A stretch of 64,000 bases of DNA from Leptospira brenneri (GCF_002812125.1 NZ_NPDQ01000005.1:62001-126000), one strand, 5' to 3'. Counted from the stretch's first letter, positions 16,547-25,504 are shown. Program-made: numbers and translations. The notes: generated by a model not told the origin, from the sequence alone.

Positions 16547-17548
16547 ATGAAAGCATATACAATCAATCGTTACAGCAAAAAAGAAAAATTTGAACTTGCC
16601 CAGATTCCTGAGCCTAGTGTTGGTGAACGAGATGTACTCGTAAAAATCCATGCAGCAGGACTGAATCCTCTAGATTCAAAAATTAAGAGCGGTGCCTTTA
16701 AACTCATTTTACCTTATCATTTCCCTTTGGTTTTAGGCCATGATATCGCAGGAGTCGTGATTCGGGTTGGATCTAGTGTTCGTCGGTTCCAAGTGGGAGA
16801 TGAGGTATTTGCAAGACTCTCCGATTTTCGCATTGGGGGATTTGCGGAATACATTTCTGTAAATGAAGGTGATCTTGCGATCAAACCTTCGAATCTAAGT
16901 ATGGAAGAAGCTGCTTCTCTCCCCCTCGTTGCATTAACCGCATGGCAGGCATTAGTTGAAAAAATGAAATTACAAAAAGGAGAAAAAGTTTTTGTCCAGG
17001 CGGGGACAGGGGGTGTCGGATCATTTGCGATCCAATTGGCAAAACATTTGGGAGCTTTTGTCGCCACGACAGTGAGTGAATCGAATGTTGCCATGGCAAA
17101 AGAGCTAGGAGCCGATTTAGTAATTGATTACAGAAAAGATGATTTTGAAAAATTGCTCCATGACTATGATTTTGTTTTGAACAGTCAAGATTCGGGGACT
17201 CTTGAAAAATCGATTCCTATTTTAAAACCAGGAGGGAAGGTGGTTTCTATCTCGGGTCCACCTGATTTAGAATTTGCGAAACGGATTGGTGTTTCCTTTT
17301 TTTTGCGAATGGTTTTTAAACTACTGAGTTCGGGGATTCGTAAAAAAGCAAAACAAAGAGGAGTAAACTATTCCTTTCTTTTTATGGAAGCAAGTGGAGA
17401 TCAGTTAGAAAAAATTGCCTCTTTAATCCAAACTAAAAAAATCCATCCTGTTCTAGATCGGGTTTTTTCTTTTCATGAACTCAACGAAGCAATGAATTAT
17501 ATGGAAACAGGCCATCCTAAAGGAAAGGTGGTTTTGAAGATGATCTAG
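16547..17548 (+). CDS. Zinc-independent medium-chain NAD(P)H quinone oxidoreductase
   Basis: A 333-residue MDR-superfamily protein of the quinone oxidoreductase type: GroES-like N-terminal domain with HAAGLNPLDSKIKSG and VLGHDIAGVV, and a Rossmann domain with VFVQAGTGGVGSFAIQLAKHLGA. The zinc-binding cysteines of alcohol dehydrogenases are absent. Its place after the SDR and next to an HxlR regulator matches quinone or electrophile detoxification. A paralogue lies at 30882-31841. Confidence 0.9.
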   Translation: MKAYTINRYSKKEKFELAQIPEPSVGERDVLVKIHAAGLNPLDSKIKSGAFKLILPYHFPLVLGHDIAGVVIRVGSSVRRFQVGDEVFARLSDFRIGGFAEYISVNEGDLAIKPSNLSMEEAASLPLVALTAWQALVEKMKLQKGEKVFVQAGTGGVGSFAIQLAKHLGAFVATTVSESNVAMAKELGADLVIDYRKDDFEKLLHDYDFVLNSQDSGTLEKSIPILKPGGKVVSISGPPDLEFAKRIGVSFFLRMVFKLLSSGIRKKAKQRGVNYSFLFMEASGDQLEKIASLIQTKKIHPVLDRVFSFHELNEAMNYMETGHPKGKVVLKMI

Positions 17549-17602
17549 TTTCCCTGATAAAAATATCCTTTTTAACTTAACTTTAGTGAATCGTTATGAA
17601 CC

Positions 17603-17631
17603 TTTGTTTGGTCCGTGTTGGACCAAACAAA
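17603..17631. terminator. Bidirectional terminator hairpin
   Basis: TTTGTTTGGTCC and GGACCAAACAAA form a perfect 12-bp stem around GTGTT, midway between two convergent gene ends (17548 and 17642). No long T-run follows, but the stem position fits a terminator serving both strands. Confidence 0.65.
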
Positions 17632-17641
17632 AACGATTCCT

Positions 17642-19747
17642 TTACTGTTCGTTTGGGTATCCGCCGTATGTCATTTTTCCAGTTAAATAAATCGGACTTT
17701 TTTGTTCTAAAAGGATACGAGTGTTTAGTTTGGATTGAATCTCTTGCAGTTGTTGTGATGAATAAGTATTATCTGACCCATCCACAACCAAAACATAGTG
17801 GTAGGAAGAGTTTGGATTTTCATCCAAATCTAAATCATCCCAAATATGTAAAATATTTCCAGAACCAACTTCTCTATTTCGATCAGGGGTGACAAAGGCT
17901 TCGTTTGTTTCTTGGCTGAGAGTTGTTGGGATTCCTTGTGGATAAACTTTTTTCTCTGAAATCAAAACGATTTTTTTCGGATCAATATGAGTCGGAAGAT
18001 AAATTTCTGTGGGTGCGTCAGAGTGTCTTCCTTTCCAAATCACCAATTGGAACCGTTTGCCCACAAAGTATTTTGTTTCAGTATTTCCCGGTTTGATGGC
18101 AGCCCAAGAAAACACTTTGTTCCAAGTATCAGAACCTACCGCATTATAATGACTACTCATCAAACGGCCTTGCGATTTCCGAACATAAGCTCGTTCAACC
18201 ACATGATTGTTTACGTTGAAACTAGTTCCATAATTTCCAACCACGGAGAAATCTTCTTCGTTCCATGCATCCTTGGTTGTAATGAGTTTGGATGTATTCC
18301 CATTCATAAATTCTGCATGGTTGTTGTAATAATAATCCCAATGCCATTGGGTTCCCGATACAACAGGATTATAAAAATCGGCAAACCTGGATTTTGAAGT
18401 TTGGTTCCCATCTGAAACTTCCATCGCTTGGTAGACGGCATTAATCATTCGTGGTGTGTCTTTGGCACCTGTTCCTTTTAACCACATCCCAAATTCGCTT
18501 AAAAAAACTGGGATTTTAAGGAATCTAGATTCCTTTCTGATTTCATCTAAATATCTAAAATAAGTAGCGTTATCGATCCCTGTGAGATCGGTTCCCATTC
18601 TCCCCGCATCATAGAAGTGAGAATTAAATACAAAACCAGGGCCTGGTGGATTCAGTAAATGGCCTCCTCCCGTGGCAGGTGCGATCGCCGAACCAATGTT
18701 TGTATTCCAAAATACAAGTGGTTCTGCAAATACCCATTTTGATTCCCATCCGTTTTGGTTTAATATGGTTCTCACCTTCTGATACATCGGCCAAAGTTTT
18801 TGATTGTCCCAAGCTGCAGGTGTTAAACCTTCCATTCCCCCGTCCACAGGTTCATTCACAGGATCTAAGCCCAATACATAAGAGAACTCTTCTTGTGTGA
18901 GTTGCTCTTTGATATAGGAAACTGTTTTTGTGATCTGCCAAAGAAATTCTGTTTGCATATTCCTTGTGCCAAGAGTCGTGGAAAGCGGAGCATTGTTCCA
19001 AAAATTACGGAAAGCTCTGCGAACTGCTTCGTTGGTTAAATTGTTTTGGCTCCAACTAGCACAAATGATTCCACAATACTCAGAGGGATAACTTCCACCT
19101 TTTGTAATCCAAGCCGGAGCACCATTACCCGTATGCCATGAGTTTTTATTAAAAAGATGTCTTGAAAATAAATCTTGGTGGTAGTCAAGAAGGATGTACA
19201 TGCGTTTGGCGGTAGCTTTTTTCATCTGTTTGATGACAGCATCTAAATAATAATAATCAATTGTATCTACCGCAGGATGCACTCCTTCCCAAGCAATGGT
19301 AAAACGAATGAGATTGGATCCAGTAGTTTTTCCAAGTCTACTAAATGCGATTTCAGCATCGGTGTCATTCGCGAAAGGTTTGAATCCATGTTGTGCCAGT
19401 TTCATATTTCCAGAGATATTAAATCCTCGGAAACTAACTTCACGCCCGAGTCCATCCACAAAGATTTGATCTGTAAATTGGTTGTTTGTTTTTTCCGAGA
19501 TTAAGATCGTCCGTTCCTCTAAGGAACCACTGTAGTCCAGATGATGAAGGGAACTTGTTATGTTTTCTGTCTTCAAAGAAGGTAGGGATGGATTTGTATT
19601 TGTCTGCGAAGGTAAGTTCGCACCTGGCAAAAGCAGGGGTAAAAAATTGGAAAGGGATTCTTTTGCAGGGGCACAAGCAAAAGTGGAGAATAGAATTAGG
19701 TTAGCTTGTACTAACCCAAGAGTTTGTGTTTTCCAGTTTGGTTTCAT
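17642..19747 (-). CDS. Endoglycoceramidase-like GH5 lipoprotein
   Basis: A 701-residue glycoside hydrolase family 5 protein of the endoglycoceramidase type. Endoglycoceramidases cut the bond between oligosaccharide and ceramide in glycosphingolipids. A signal peptide ends in STFAC (Cys 25), so it is a predicted lipoprotein. Family marks: RGFNISGNMKLAQHG, NLIRFTIAWEGVHP, YILLDYHQDLFSRH, the acid/base Glu in LDPVNEPVDGG (~299) and the nucleophile Glu in FLSEFGMW (~417). The C-terminal ~150 residues form a beta-sandwich typical of this subfamily. It is divergent from a ceramidase gene, which would act on the released ceramide. Confidence 0.88.
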   Translation of the reverse strand: MKPNWKTQTLGLVQANLILFSTFACAPAKESLSNFLPLLLPGANLPSQTNTNPSLPSLKTENITSSLHHLDYSGSLEERTILISEKTNNQFTDQIFVDGLGREVSFRGFNISGNMKLAQHGFKPFANDTDAEIAFSRLGKTTGSNLIRFTIAWEGVHPAVDTIDYYYLDAVIKQMKKATAKRMYILLDYHQDLFSRHLFNKNSWHTGNGAPAWITKGGSYPSEYCGIICASWSQNNLTNEAVRRAFRNFWNNAPLSTTLGTRNMQTEFLWQITKTVSYIKEQLTQEEFSYVLGLDPVNEPVDGGMEGLTPAAWDNQKLWPMYQKVRTILNQNGWESKWVFAEPLVFWNTNIGSAIAPATGGGHLLNPPGPGFVFNSHFYDAGRMGTDLTGIDNATYFRYLDEIRKESRFLKIPVFLSEFGMWLKGTGAKDTPRMINAVYQAMEVSDGNQTSKSRFADFYNPVVSGTQWHWDYYYNNHAEFMNGNTSKLITTKDAWNEEDFSVVGNYGTSFNVNNHVVERAYVRKSQGRLMSSHYNAVGSDTWNKVFSWAAIKPGNTETKYFVGKRFQLVIWKGRHSDAPTEIYLPTHIDPKKIVLISEKKVYPQGIPTTLSQETNEAFVTPDRNREVGSGNILHIWDDLDLDENPNSSYHYVLVVDGSDNTYSSQQLQEIQSKLNTRILLEQKSPIYLTGKMTYGGYPNEQ

Positions 19748-19807
19748 AGATCCTCGGGAGCTGGTTTCTTTGCGGTGCCAGGCTTTATGGTCACTTGCGA
19801 CACACTA

Positions 19808-19837
19808 GCCGACAATTGTCGATTAAAAAATTGCCAT
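19808..19837 (+). promoter_or_regulatory. Palindromic repeat, copy 1
   Basis: Contains the perfect palindrome CGACAATTGTCG (19810-19821) followed by ATTA, an A-run and TTGCCAT. The same 30-base arrangement recurs at 20021. It is 60 bp upstream of the endoglycoceramidase start. Confidence 0.65.
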
Positions 19838-20020
19838 CAAATTTCCATAAATGTGCTATTTGATTCTAAAGACAATGGGCAATCTGTCTGATTCCTCTGA
19901 AAAAGAGTTCTCGTTCTGGGTTTATACTGGAATTTCCTTTGATTTTGTCCTCTTTTCGTGAGAATCTGAATGGCGTTTCTTTATTTTTGTAGGGGATTTC
20001 TGAACATCGATCTATAAAAA

Positions 20021-20050
20021 CCGACATTTGTCGATTATTTTTCTTGCCAT
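20021..20050 (+). promoter_or_regulatory. Palindromic repeat, copy 2
   Basis: CGACA-TT-TGTCG (20022-20033) followed by ATTA, a T-run and TTGCCAT, a near copy of the element at 19808 in the same orientation. It lies 107 bp upstream of the ceramidase start. The intervening 19838-20020 shows no gene. Confidence 0.65.
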
Positions 20051-20156
20051 ATTTTTAACATCGTTTAGACTAATATCCCGAAAATTGCCTGTGTCCCGCA
20101 AAGGACAAGGATGCGAAAAAACGTTTTATTTAGAAATTTTGATTCGGAGAGAGTGT

Positions 20157-22304
20157 ATGAATTCCAAAAGAAAATTCCAAGTGCGCTTGGGTTTTACCAT
20201 TGTTTGTTGTTTTCTTGTCTTAACTTGTTCAGATGAGAAATCTTCCCCTTCACCAATCCTCGGTTTGGTGGACTCTAGCACTACTGAAAGTTCTAGCTCC
20301 GCTAGTTCTTTGGGAGTGAGTCGTGCTGTTGCACCTTCCCTTGGTTCGTCGCCCTATCTAGTGGGTGCAGGGATTTATGATATCACAGGTCCTGCTGCTG
20401 AAGTGGGGATGATGGGGTTTGCGGAATCAGCGCAAAAAACAGAAGGGATTTATATGCGCCTTTGGTCAAGGGCCTATATCATTGGAGACGCATCCAAACG
20501 AGTGGTCTTTGTAAGTGCTGACTTAGGAATGATTTTCCAATCCATCAAACAAGCAGTGAGTAAAAAAATCGCCTTGGATTCGGAACTTTCTCCTTATTAC
20601 AATACGTCCAATGTTTTACTTTCAGCAACCCACACTCATAGCGGGCCTGGAGGATACTCTCATTATTTTTTATACAATGCCACAACCTCTGGATTCATCA
20701 AAGAAAACTTTGATGTCATTGTGGATGGAATTTACAAGTCGATCAAACTCGCTCATCAGAATTTAGTTCCAGGGAATGTTTATATCAACCAAGGAAATTT
20801 GACAGACGCAAGTAAAAACCGTTCGGTGGTTGCTTATGATAAAAACCCTGCTTCGGAAAGGAATTTTTATTCATCCAATGTAGACCAAACCATGACTCTT
20901 TTGAAACTGGTTGCGGCCGATGGTCGTGAGATCGGGATGGTGAACTGGTTTGCTGTCCATCCAACAAACGTAGGACCAACGAACAAACTCATTGGTGGAG
21001 ATAACAAAGGATTAGCTTCCTACTTATTCGAAAAAACAAAAGGAACAAATTATTCCGCAAACCAAACATTCGTTGCTGCTTTTGCTCAATCGAATTCGGG
21101 AGATGCCACTCCGAATCTTTGGGGTCCCGCAGATGGAGTAAATGATTATGCGAGACAGAATATCATTGCAGAAAAACAATTAAACAGAGCTCAATCTTTG
21201 TATTCTTCTGCTTCGACACAAGTTTCTGGTTCTATTGATTTTCGCCACACGTTTGTTAACTTCTCTAACCTTTATGTTAGTAGTGTAGGAACCACAACTT
21301 GTCCTGCCGGTATGGGAGCTTCGTTTTCTGCAGGTAGTGTGGAGGATAATGCGGTCTCTGTTGATTTTTTTGATGAAGGAACTACGATTGATTCCCTGGA
21401 TTGGAATACCAATTCTGCGGATGCGTTTAAAGCGAGTTTCCTTGGTGGGGCACTTGGTGTTCTTTGGCCGGCTTCTGTCAGTGAAGCTTATAAACTTTGC
21501 CACGCAGAAAAACCAGTTCTCATTCCAACGGGTGTTGCTAGTTTTGATGGGAATCCTTGGACTCCTCCTGTCATTCCGATGCAGATCATTAAAATTGGTA
21601 ACTTAGCCATTCTTGCCATTCCTGCTGAAGTATCTACCATGGCAGGCCGAAGACTTCGGGCTCTTGTGAAAAATGTTCTAGAAAATGAATACACTGTGAT
21701 TGCTGGTCTTTCCAATTCATACACTTCGTATCTAACTACTAGAGAAGAATATTCTTCCCAACAGTATGAAGGTGCTTCTACACAATTTGGCCCAAATACT
21801 CTCTCGGGTTATGAACAAGAATTTGGTAAACTAGCAAGCGCTATGCGTAATGGTGCGGCAAGTCCAGCAGGCCCAACGCCACCTGATCTAACAAATTACC
21901 AAGCCACTTTCCAAACAGGAGTGGTATTTGATGATGTTCCCCTCTTTAAGAGTTTTGGAAACGTAGTCACACAACCATCGACTTCCTATGCCAGCGGAGC
22001 TACTGTAAGTGCAGTATTCTGGGGAGCCCATCCTAAAAACAATATGCTTATCGGAAGTAGCTTTGTGGATGTAGAAAAACAAAATGGATCTACTTGGACT
22101 GTGGTGGCTCGGGACAATGATCCATCCACGACTTACAAATGGCAAAGGGATGGGGTCGCTTATTCCAAAGTCACCGTCACTTGGAAAACAAGTTCGTTTC
22201 CGGCAGGAACCTACCGCCTCAGACACCGAGGTCATTGGAAGAGCGGATGGACGGGAGCCATCAGTGCTTACCAAGGAGTCACAAATAACTTCACTGTGCA
22301 GTAA
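20157..22304 (+). CDS. Neutral ceramidase-like lipoprotein
   Basis: A 715-residue neutral/alkaline ceramidase that would cleave ceramide to sphingosine and fatty acid. I start at ATG 20157, with GGAGAG just ahead and a signal peptide ending in LVLTC. The catalytic domain begins YLVGAGIYDITGPAAEVGMMG. Zinc-ligand regions are seen in LLSATHTHSGPGG (~155), WFAVHPTN, AIPAEVSTMAG and YTSYLTTREEY. The nucleophile motif, normally G-D/N-x-S-P-N, reads GDATPN, with Thr 318 in place of Ser. A C-terminal beta-sandwich of ~150 residues completes the family length. It is divergent from endoglycoceramidase, making a two-step sphingolipid degradation pair. Confidence 0.9.
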   Translation: MNSKRKFQVRLGFTIVCCFLVLTCSDEKSSPSPILGLVDSSTTESSSSASSLGVSRAVAPSLGSSPYLVGAGIYDITGPAAEVGMMGFAESAQKTEGIYMRLWSRAYIIGDASKRVVFVSADLGMIFQSIKQAVSKKIALDSELSPYYNTSNVLLSATHTHSGPGGYSHYFLYNATTSGFIKENFDVIVDGIYKSIKLAHQNLVPGNVYINQGNLTDASKNRSVVAYDKNPASERNFYSSNVDQTMTLLKLVAADGREIGMVNWFAVHPTNVGPTNKLIGGDNKGLASYLFEKTKGTNYSANQTFVAAFAQSNSGDATPNLWGPADGVNDYARQNIIAEKQLNRAQSLYSSASTQVSGSIDFRHTFVNFSNLYVSSVGTTTCPAGMGASFSAGSVEDNAVSVDFFDEGTTIDSLDWNTNSADAFKASFLGGALGVLWPASVSEAYKLCHAEKPVLIPTGVASFDGNPWTPPVIPMQIIKIGNLAILAIPAEVSTMAGRRLRALVKNVLENEYTVIAGLSNSYTSYLTTREEYSSQQYEGASTQFGPNTLSGYEQEFGKLASAMRNGAASPAGPTPPDLTNYQATFQTGVVFDDVPLFKSFGNVVTQPSTSYASGATVSAVFWGAHPKNNMLIGSSFVDVEKQNGSTWTVVARDNDPSTTYKWQRDGVAYSKVTVTWKTSSFPAGTYRLRHRGHWKSGWTGAISAYQGVTNNFTVQ

Positions 22305-22321
22305 TATCTGAACAACCACTC

Positions 22322-22353
22322 ACCTGGCCTGTAAAAAGGTCGGGTATTTTCTT
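22322..22353 (+). terminator. Terminator after the ceramidase gene
   Basis: ACCTGGCC and GGTCGGGT pair over eight positions (two G-U) around TGTAAAAA, then ATTTTCTTT follows. It separates the ceramidase from the TetR gene. Confidence 0.55.
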
Positions 22354-22397
22354 TGCAACGAGATTGACTAGGTATCATTTCCTGGAAGGCTCGTACT

Positions 22398-23057
22398 ATG
22401 GATAAATTGGTCGACGCATCCTTATCCCCTGACCTCGCTTCTAGACCCTTCAAATTCACTAGCAAACAAGGGAGGAATAGGCGTACACAGTTACTTACGA
22501 TTGCCTTAGAATTCCTCAGGGAAAAATCCCCGGAAGAAATTAGTTTTGCTGATATCTGCAAAGAAGCAAAAATCCCAAGGCCTTCGGCGTATCATTTTTT
22601 TCCCAATGTAGAGGCAATCTTCCATGGGATTCGGTTATTACACTCAGAAAGCCTGATTGAAAAATCCTTATTACTAAAAAGGGAAAGTTTTACTTCTTGG
22701 GAACAATACATTGAACGTTCCATTGATGTGGCCGTGGAAGTCACAAAGAAAGAAATTGCTTTTCCTCGTTTGATTTATGGATACCGGGTGAGTAATCCAG
22801 AGATGCGCCAAGTAGGGCAAGAGCTGGATGCGAGGCTCGCAAACTTAGCAAAACTCGGGCTTATGGACCGGTTTGAGTTACCAAGTTTTGAAAATGCAGA
22901 TTCTATCTTTGGGGTCGCTTTTTCTATTGCTGATTCTCTTTTAAAACTTTCTTACCGAACTTACGGAGACTTTACTCCGTGGATGGTGGGAGAAACCAAA
23001 AAGGCAACAATCTCTTATTTAAAAAACTATCTTCCTGAAGTTTGTAAACCTAAGTGA
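22398..23057 (+). CDS. TetR/AcrR-family regulator
   Basis: A 219-residue regulator: N-terminal TetR HTH with LLTIALEFLREKSPEEISFADICKEAKIPRPSAYHFFPNVEAIFHGI (residues ~30-80), then an all-helical ligand domain. GGAAGG precedes the ATG by eight bases. It lies directly after the ceramidase gene, so it is a candidate controller of the sphingolipid pair through the repeats at 19808 and 20021 (inference). It abuts the convergent beta-helix gene with a five-base gap. Confidence 0.88.
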   Translation: MDKLVDASLSPDLASRPFKFTSKQGRNRRTQLLTIALEFLREKSPEEISFADICKEAKIPRPSAYHFFPNVEAIFHGIRLLHSESLIEKSLLLKRESFTSWEQYIERSIDVAVEVTKKEIAFPRLIYGYRVSNPEMRQVGQELDARLANLAKLGLMDRFELPSFENADSIFGVAFSIADSLLKLSYRTYGDFTPWMVGETKKATISYLKNYLPEVCKPK

Positions 23058-23062
23058 ACTCT

Positions 23063-24547
23063 TTAGTAATTTCCTGAGTAGGTGGGACCACCAACAGTCC
23101 CTCCATTGATGGTTGCAATATCATTGATGATGGTTGTGGCCTCATCAAAGTATAAAGCTGTTGGACAATCTAAGAGTCTATTCCCATTAAAACTAATGGG
23201 ATTGGTTCCTCCTCCTTCATACAAACAGTAGCGGTTGGTACCACCAGAAGTAAACAGGACATTATTTTGATAGTTTCCGATATCGCCCGATCCAAATCCA
23301 TGATAAAGGGCTATGCTTGTAACACCTCCCCCTCCATTCATTAGATTGTTAGTTACAGTGGCATTGGATGGGTAACTCGTATTCAGTGCATAGGATATAC
23401 TTCCTGATCCTCCCTCTAGTGTGTTGCCAATGATCGTTGGAGAATTCGAATCAGGGGAATTGTATATGGCATGGGCTGATGTTGTCGCATTTCCACCATA
23501 GATCGTGTTATACGAAACCGTAGGGGATCCGGCATTTCGGATAAAAATTCCAAAGGTATCTGCTACTGAAGAAGAACCTGAGATGATTGTATTATTAGAA
23601 ATGAGTGGAGAAGCCGATGTAACCAGGATTCCTGTGGACCAAGCTATATTTAGATTCCCACTTTCCACTCGATTGTTTGTGATCGTTGGGGATCCAGAAA
23701 CACAAGAAATGGCAATTCCAAATCCAGTAGCATTGGGATTAGAAGCACTCCTGATGGTAAATCCATCAATGACGGTTGTGAGGGTAATGGAAGCTCCTGC
23801 GAGGATGGTGATTGTGTCTGTAGTAGCAGATGTCGCTGTATCAATAATTCTTGTACTATATAAACTCGGATTTCGATCCAAAAAATTGGAACTAAGTCCA
23901 CCATATAGGGAAACATTATTGGTAAGATTGATACTGGATCCAAGAACACTGTCGATCGAATAATCTCCTTCCGAAACTAAAATAGCCGCAGGTGTGGTCG
24001 CTCCTGCAATTGCTGATGAAATTGTTAGTTTGGGACTTTGAATGGAAGTCCCTGAGTTTCCATCATTTCCAGAGGGACTAACATAATATAAATTGGTGTT
24101 GGAGTTTAGAACCACATAGGAGCCAGTAACGGTTGTCATTCGAATTCCAAAAGTATCTGTCGCATCTAATTGGAAAGGGGTGACACCTGTAGGAATCGAT
24201 CCAGAAAGTGTTACTGTGTCATTTTGGGAAAAGGTTTCAGACCAAACGGGAGTTAATTGTATTCCTAGGTTTGCCGAAAGAGAGTTTGGATCCATCGATC
24301 GATTAAAAATCACACGAATTTGTGCATTCGCTAGAATTACATTTCCCAAAGAAGGAGTGATATTGGCATTGGGACCAGTGAATAAACCGAATAGGAGTCC
24401 TAAGTTTCGAAGTTGGTTGTTTTTTTTAGATAGGTCGAACTCTAAAAACTCCCTTACAATGGGGTTTAACAAACAGTGGAATTGAACCAGAAGTGATAGA
24501 AAGATTAGAAGTCTGATTGGATTTTGAAATTTATTTCTTTTTCGCAT
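23063..24547 (-). CDS. Beta-helix lipoprotein
   Basis: A 494-residue predicted lipoprotein: the signal peptide ends in LVQFHC (Cys ~25). An Ig-like N-terminal part (~50-150) with IRVIFNRSMDPNSLSANLG resembles bacterial Big_5 domains. After it comes a DUF1565/parallel beta-helix region (~155-460) starting YYVSPSGNDGNSGTS, with repeated PTITNN, PLISNNTI and PTIIGNTL turns. It is probably a surface-exposed binding or polysaccharide-related protein; no catalytic residues can be assigned. The 208-base gap upstream (24548-24755) must hold its promoter; I see only weak hairpins there. Confidence 0.75.
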   Translation of the reverse strand: MRKRNKFQNPIRLLIFLSLLVQFHCLLNPIVREFLEFDLSKKNNQLRNLGLLFGLFTGPNANITPSLGNVILANAQIRVIFNRSMDPNSLSANLGIQLTPVWSETFSQNDTVTLSGSIPTGVTPFQLDATDTFGIRMTTVTGSYVVLNSNTNLYYVSPSGNDGNSGTSIQSPKLTISSAIAGATTPAAILVSEGDYSIDSVLGSSINLTNNVSLYGGLSSNFLDRNPSLYSTRIIDTATSATTDTITILAGASITLTTVIDGFTIRSASNPNATGFGIAISCVSGSPTITNNRVESGNLNIAWSTGILVTSASPLISNNTIISGSSSVADTFGIFIRNAGSPTVSYNTIYGGNATTSAHAIYNSPDSNSPTIIGNTLEGGSGSISYALNTSYPSNATVTNNLMNGGGGVTSIALYHGFGSGDIGNYQNNVLFTSGGTNRYCLYEGGGTNPISFNGNRLLDCPTALYFDEATTIINDIATINGGTVGGPTYSGNY

Positions 24548-24755
24548 GGGAAAACCGAGGAGCTTAGGATATCTTTTTTCTCACAAAAAGGCAATAAATT
24601 TCCAAAACGTTTTTTCGAACAATTTGTACGTATCTGAAAATCTTGTAATTTGTTGTGGTTAAATAAGAGACATAATCCCCGTAATCCATTCCTTCTCGGT
24701 GACCACGGAAAATTGGATTTTTGAAATCAGAAGGTTTGTCTCTCGGTGAGATGAA

Positions 24756-25406
24756 TTATTTCATCCCAATATAAGCATACTCGGTCACTGTCTGGATGAA
24801 ATTTTCCATCTCTTTTGGATCATGTTTCATCTGCAACCGACCTTCCAAAAACAACATCGCAATTCCATGGATCATTGCCCAAGAAGCTAAAGTTTTTTCT
24901 CTGGTATTTCCTTTTTCTAAATGTCCCAATCTTTGGCCCATTCGAATAATTTCGTGTAACTGGCGATAGGTTCTTCTTGATACGGCAGACAAACTGGGAT
25001 GGCTTTTTACATCCACTCCCATACCACCAAACATAATCCTTGCGAATTGTCTGTTGGCCATAATGAATTGAAAGTAGGTCCAACCAAGGGCTCGGTATCT
25101 TCCTTTAAAGTCTTGGTTCGTTTTTTCTAATTCTTTTTGGTAAGCTTCAAAATACTTTTGAAATCCGATTTCAGCAATGGCAGAAAATAGAGAATGTTTA
25201 TTTTCGAAGTGATGGTAACTTGCTACATGACTCACTCCCGCTTTTGCGGCCACTTTGCGAAGGGAAATATCTTCTAGAGCAGTGGTTCCCAAAAGTTCTA
25301 GTCCCGCTTGGATGAGCGCCTCTCTGACATTGATCCCTCCGTCTTTGGAAGGTCGGCCAAGACCCTTTGGTTTTTTGGGTAGAGATTTTTTTTTCGAAAC
25401 CGCCAT
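24756..25406 (-). CDS. TetR-family regulator of the fatty-acid oxidation genes
   Basis: A ~216-residue TetR regulator with a basic N-terminal tail (KKKSLPKKPKGLGRPSK). The HTH is LEDISLRKVAAKAGVSHVASYHHFENKHSLFSAIAE, and a WHG-like C-terminal domain follows (YFQFIMANRQFARIMFGGM, WAMIHGIAMLFLEGRL). I chose ATG 25406 over the upstream TTG at 25415. It is divergent from a dienoyl-CoA reductase-like / acyl-CoA dehydrogenase operon, with two copies of one palindrome between them, so it very probably represses that operon and itself. Confidence 0.88.
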   Translation of the reverse strand: MAVSKKKSLPKKPKGLGRPSKDGGINVREALIQAGLELLGTTALEDISLRKVAAKAGVSHVASYHHFENKHSLFSAIAEIGFQKYFEAYQKELEKTNQDFKGRYRALGWTYFQFIMANRQFARIMFGGMGVDVKSHPSLSAVSRRTYRQLHEIIRMGQRLGHLEKGNTREKTLASWAMIHGIAMLFLEGRLQMKHDPKEMENFIQTVTEYAYIGMK

Positions 25407-25447
25407 TTCCCCCAATTCTCCGCCCGGGTCTTAAAATGACTAGTGTT

Positions 25448-25464
25448 AATTACCGGTGGTAATT
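25448..25464 (+). promoter_or_regulatory. TetR operator 1
   Basis: AATTACC-GGT-GGTAATT, perfect 7-base arms, in the divergent region between the TetR gene and the fatty-acid operon. The same TTACC-N3-GGTAA core recurs 42 bp downstream, about four helical turns. Confidence 0.7.
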
Positions 25465-25491
25465 TATGGCTTGCTAAGCTTCCTATTTATA

Positions 25492-25504
25492 TTACCAATG
25501 GTAA
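25492..25504 (+). promoter_or_regulatory. TetR operator 2
   Basis: TTACC-AAT-GGTAA, second copy of the operator core, 29 bp before the start codon at 25533. Confidence 0.7.

Noticed and set aside
11538..17631. Hairpins at 11538 and 17603 share TGTTTGG...CCAAACA arms.
   Set aside because: Only seven bases are shared and the loops differ; both are better explained as separate terminators.
23505..23963. A 152-codon plus-strand frame inside the beta-helix gene.
   Set aside because: Antisense to a repetitive coding region, which often leaves long open frames; no family likeness.
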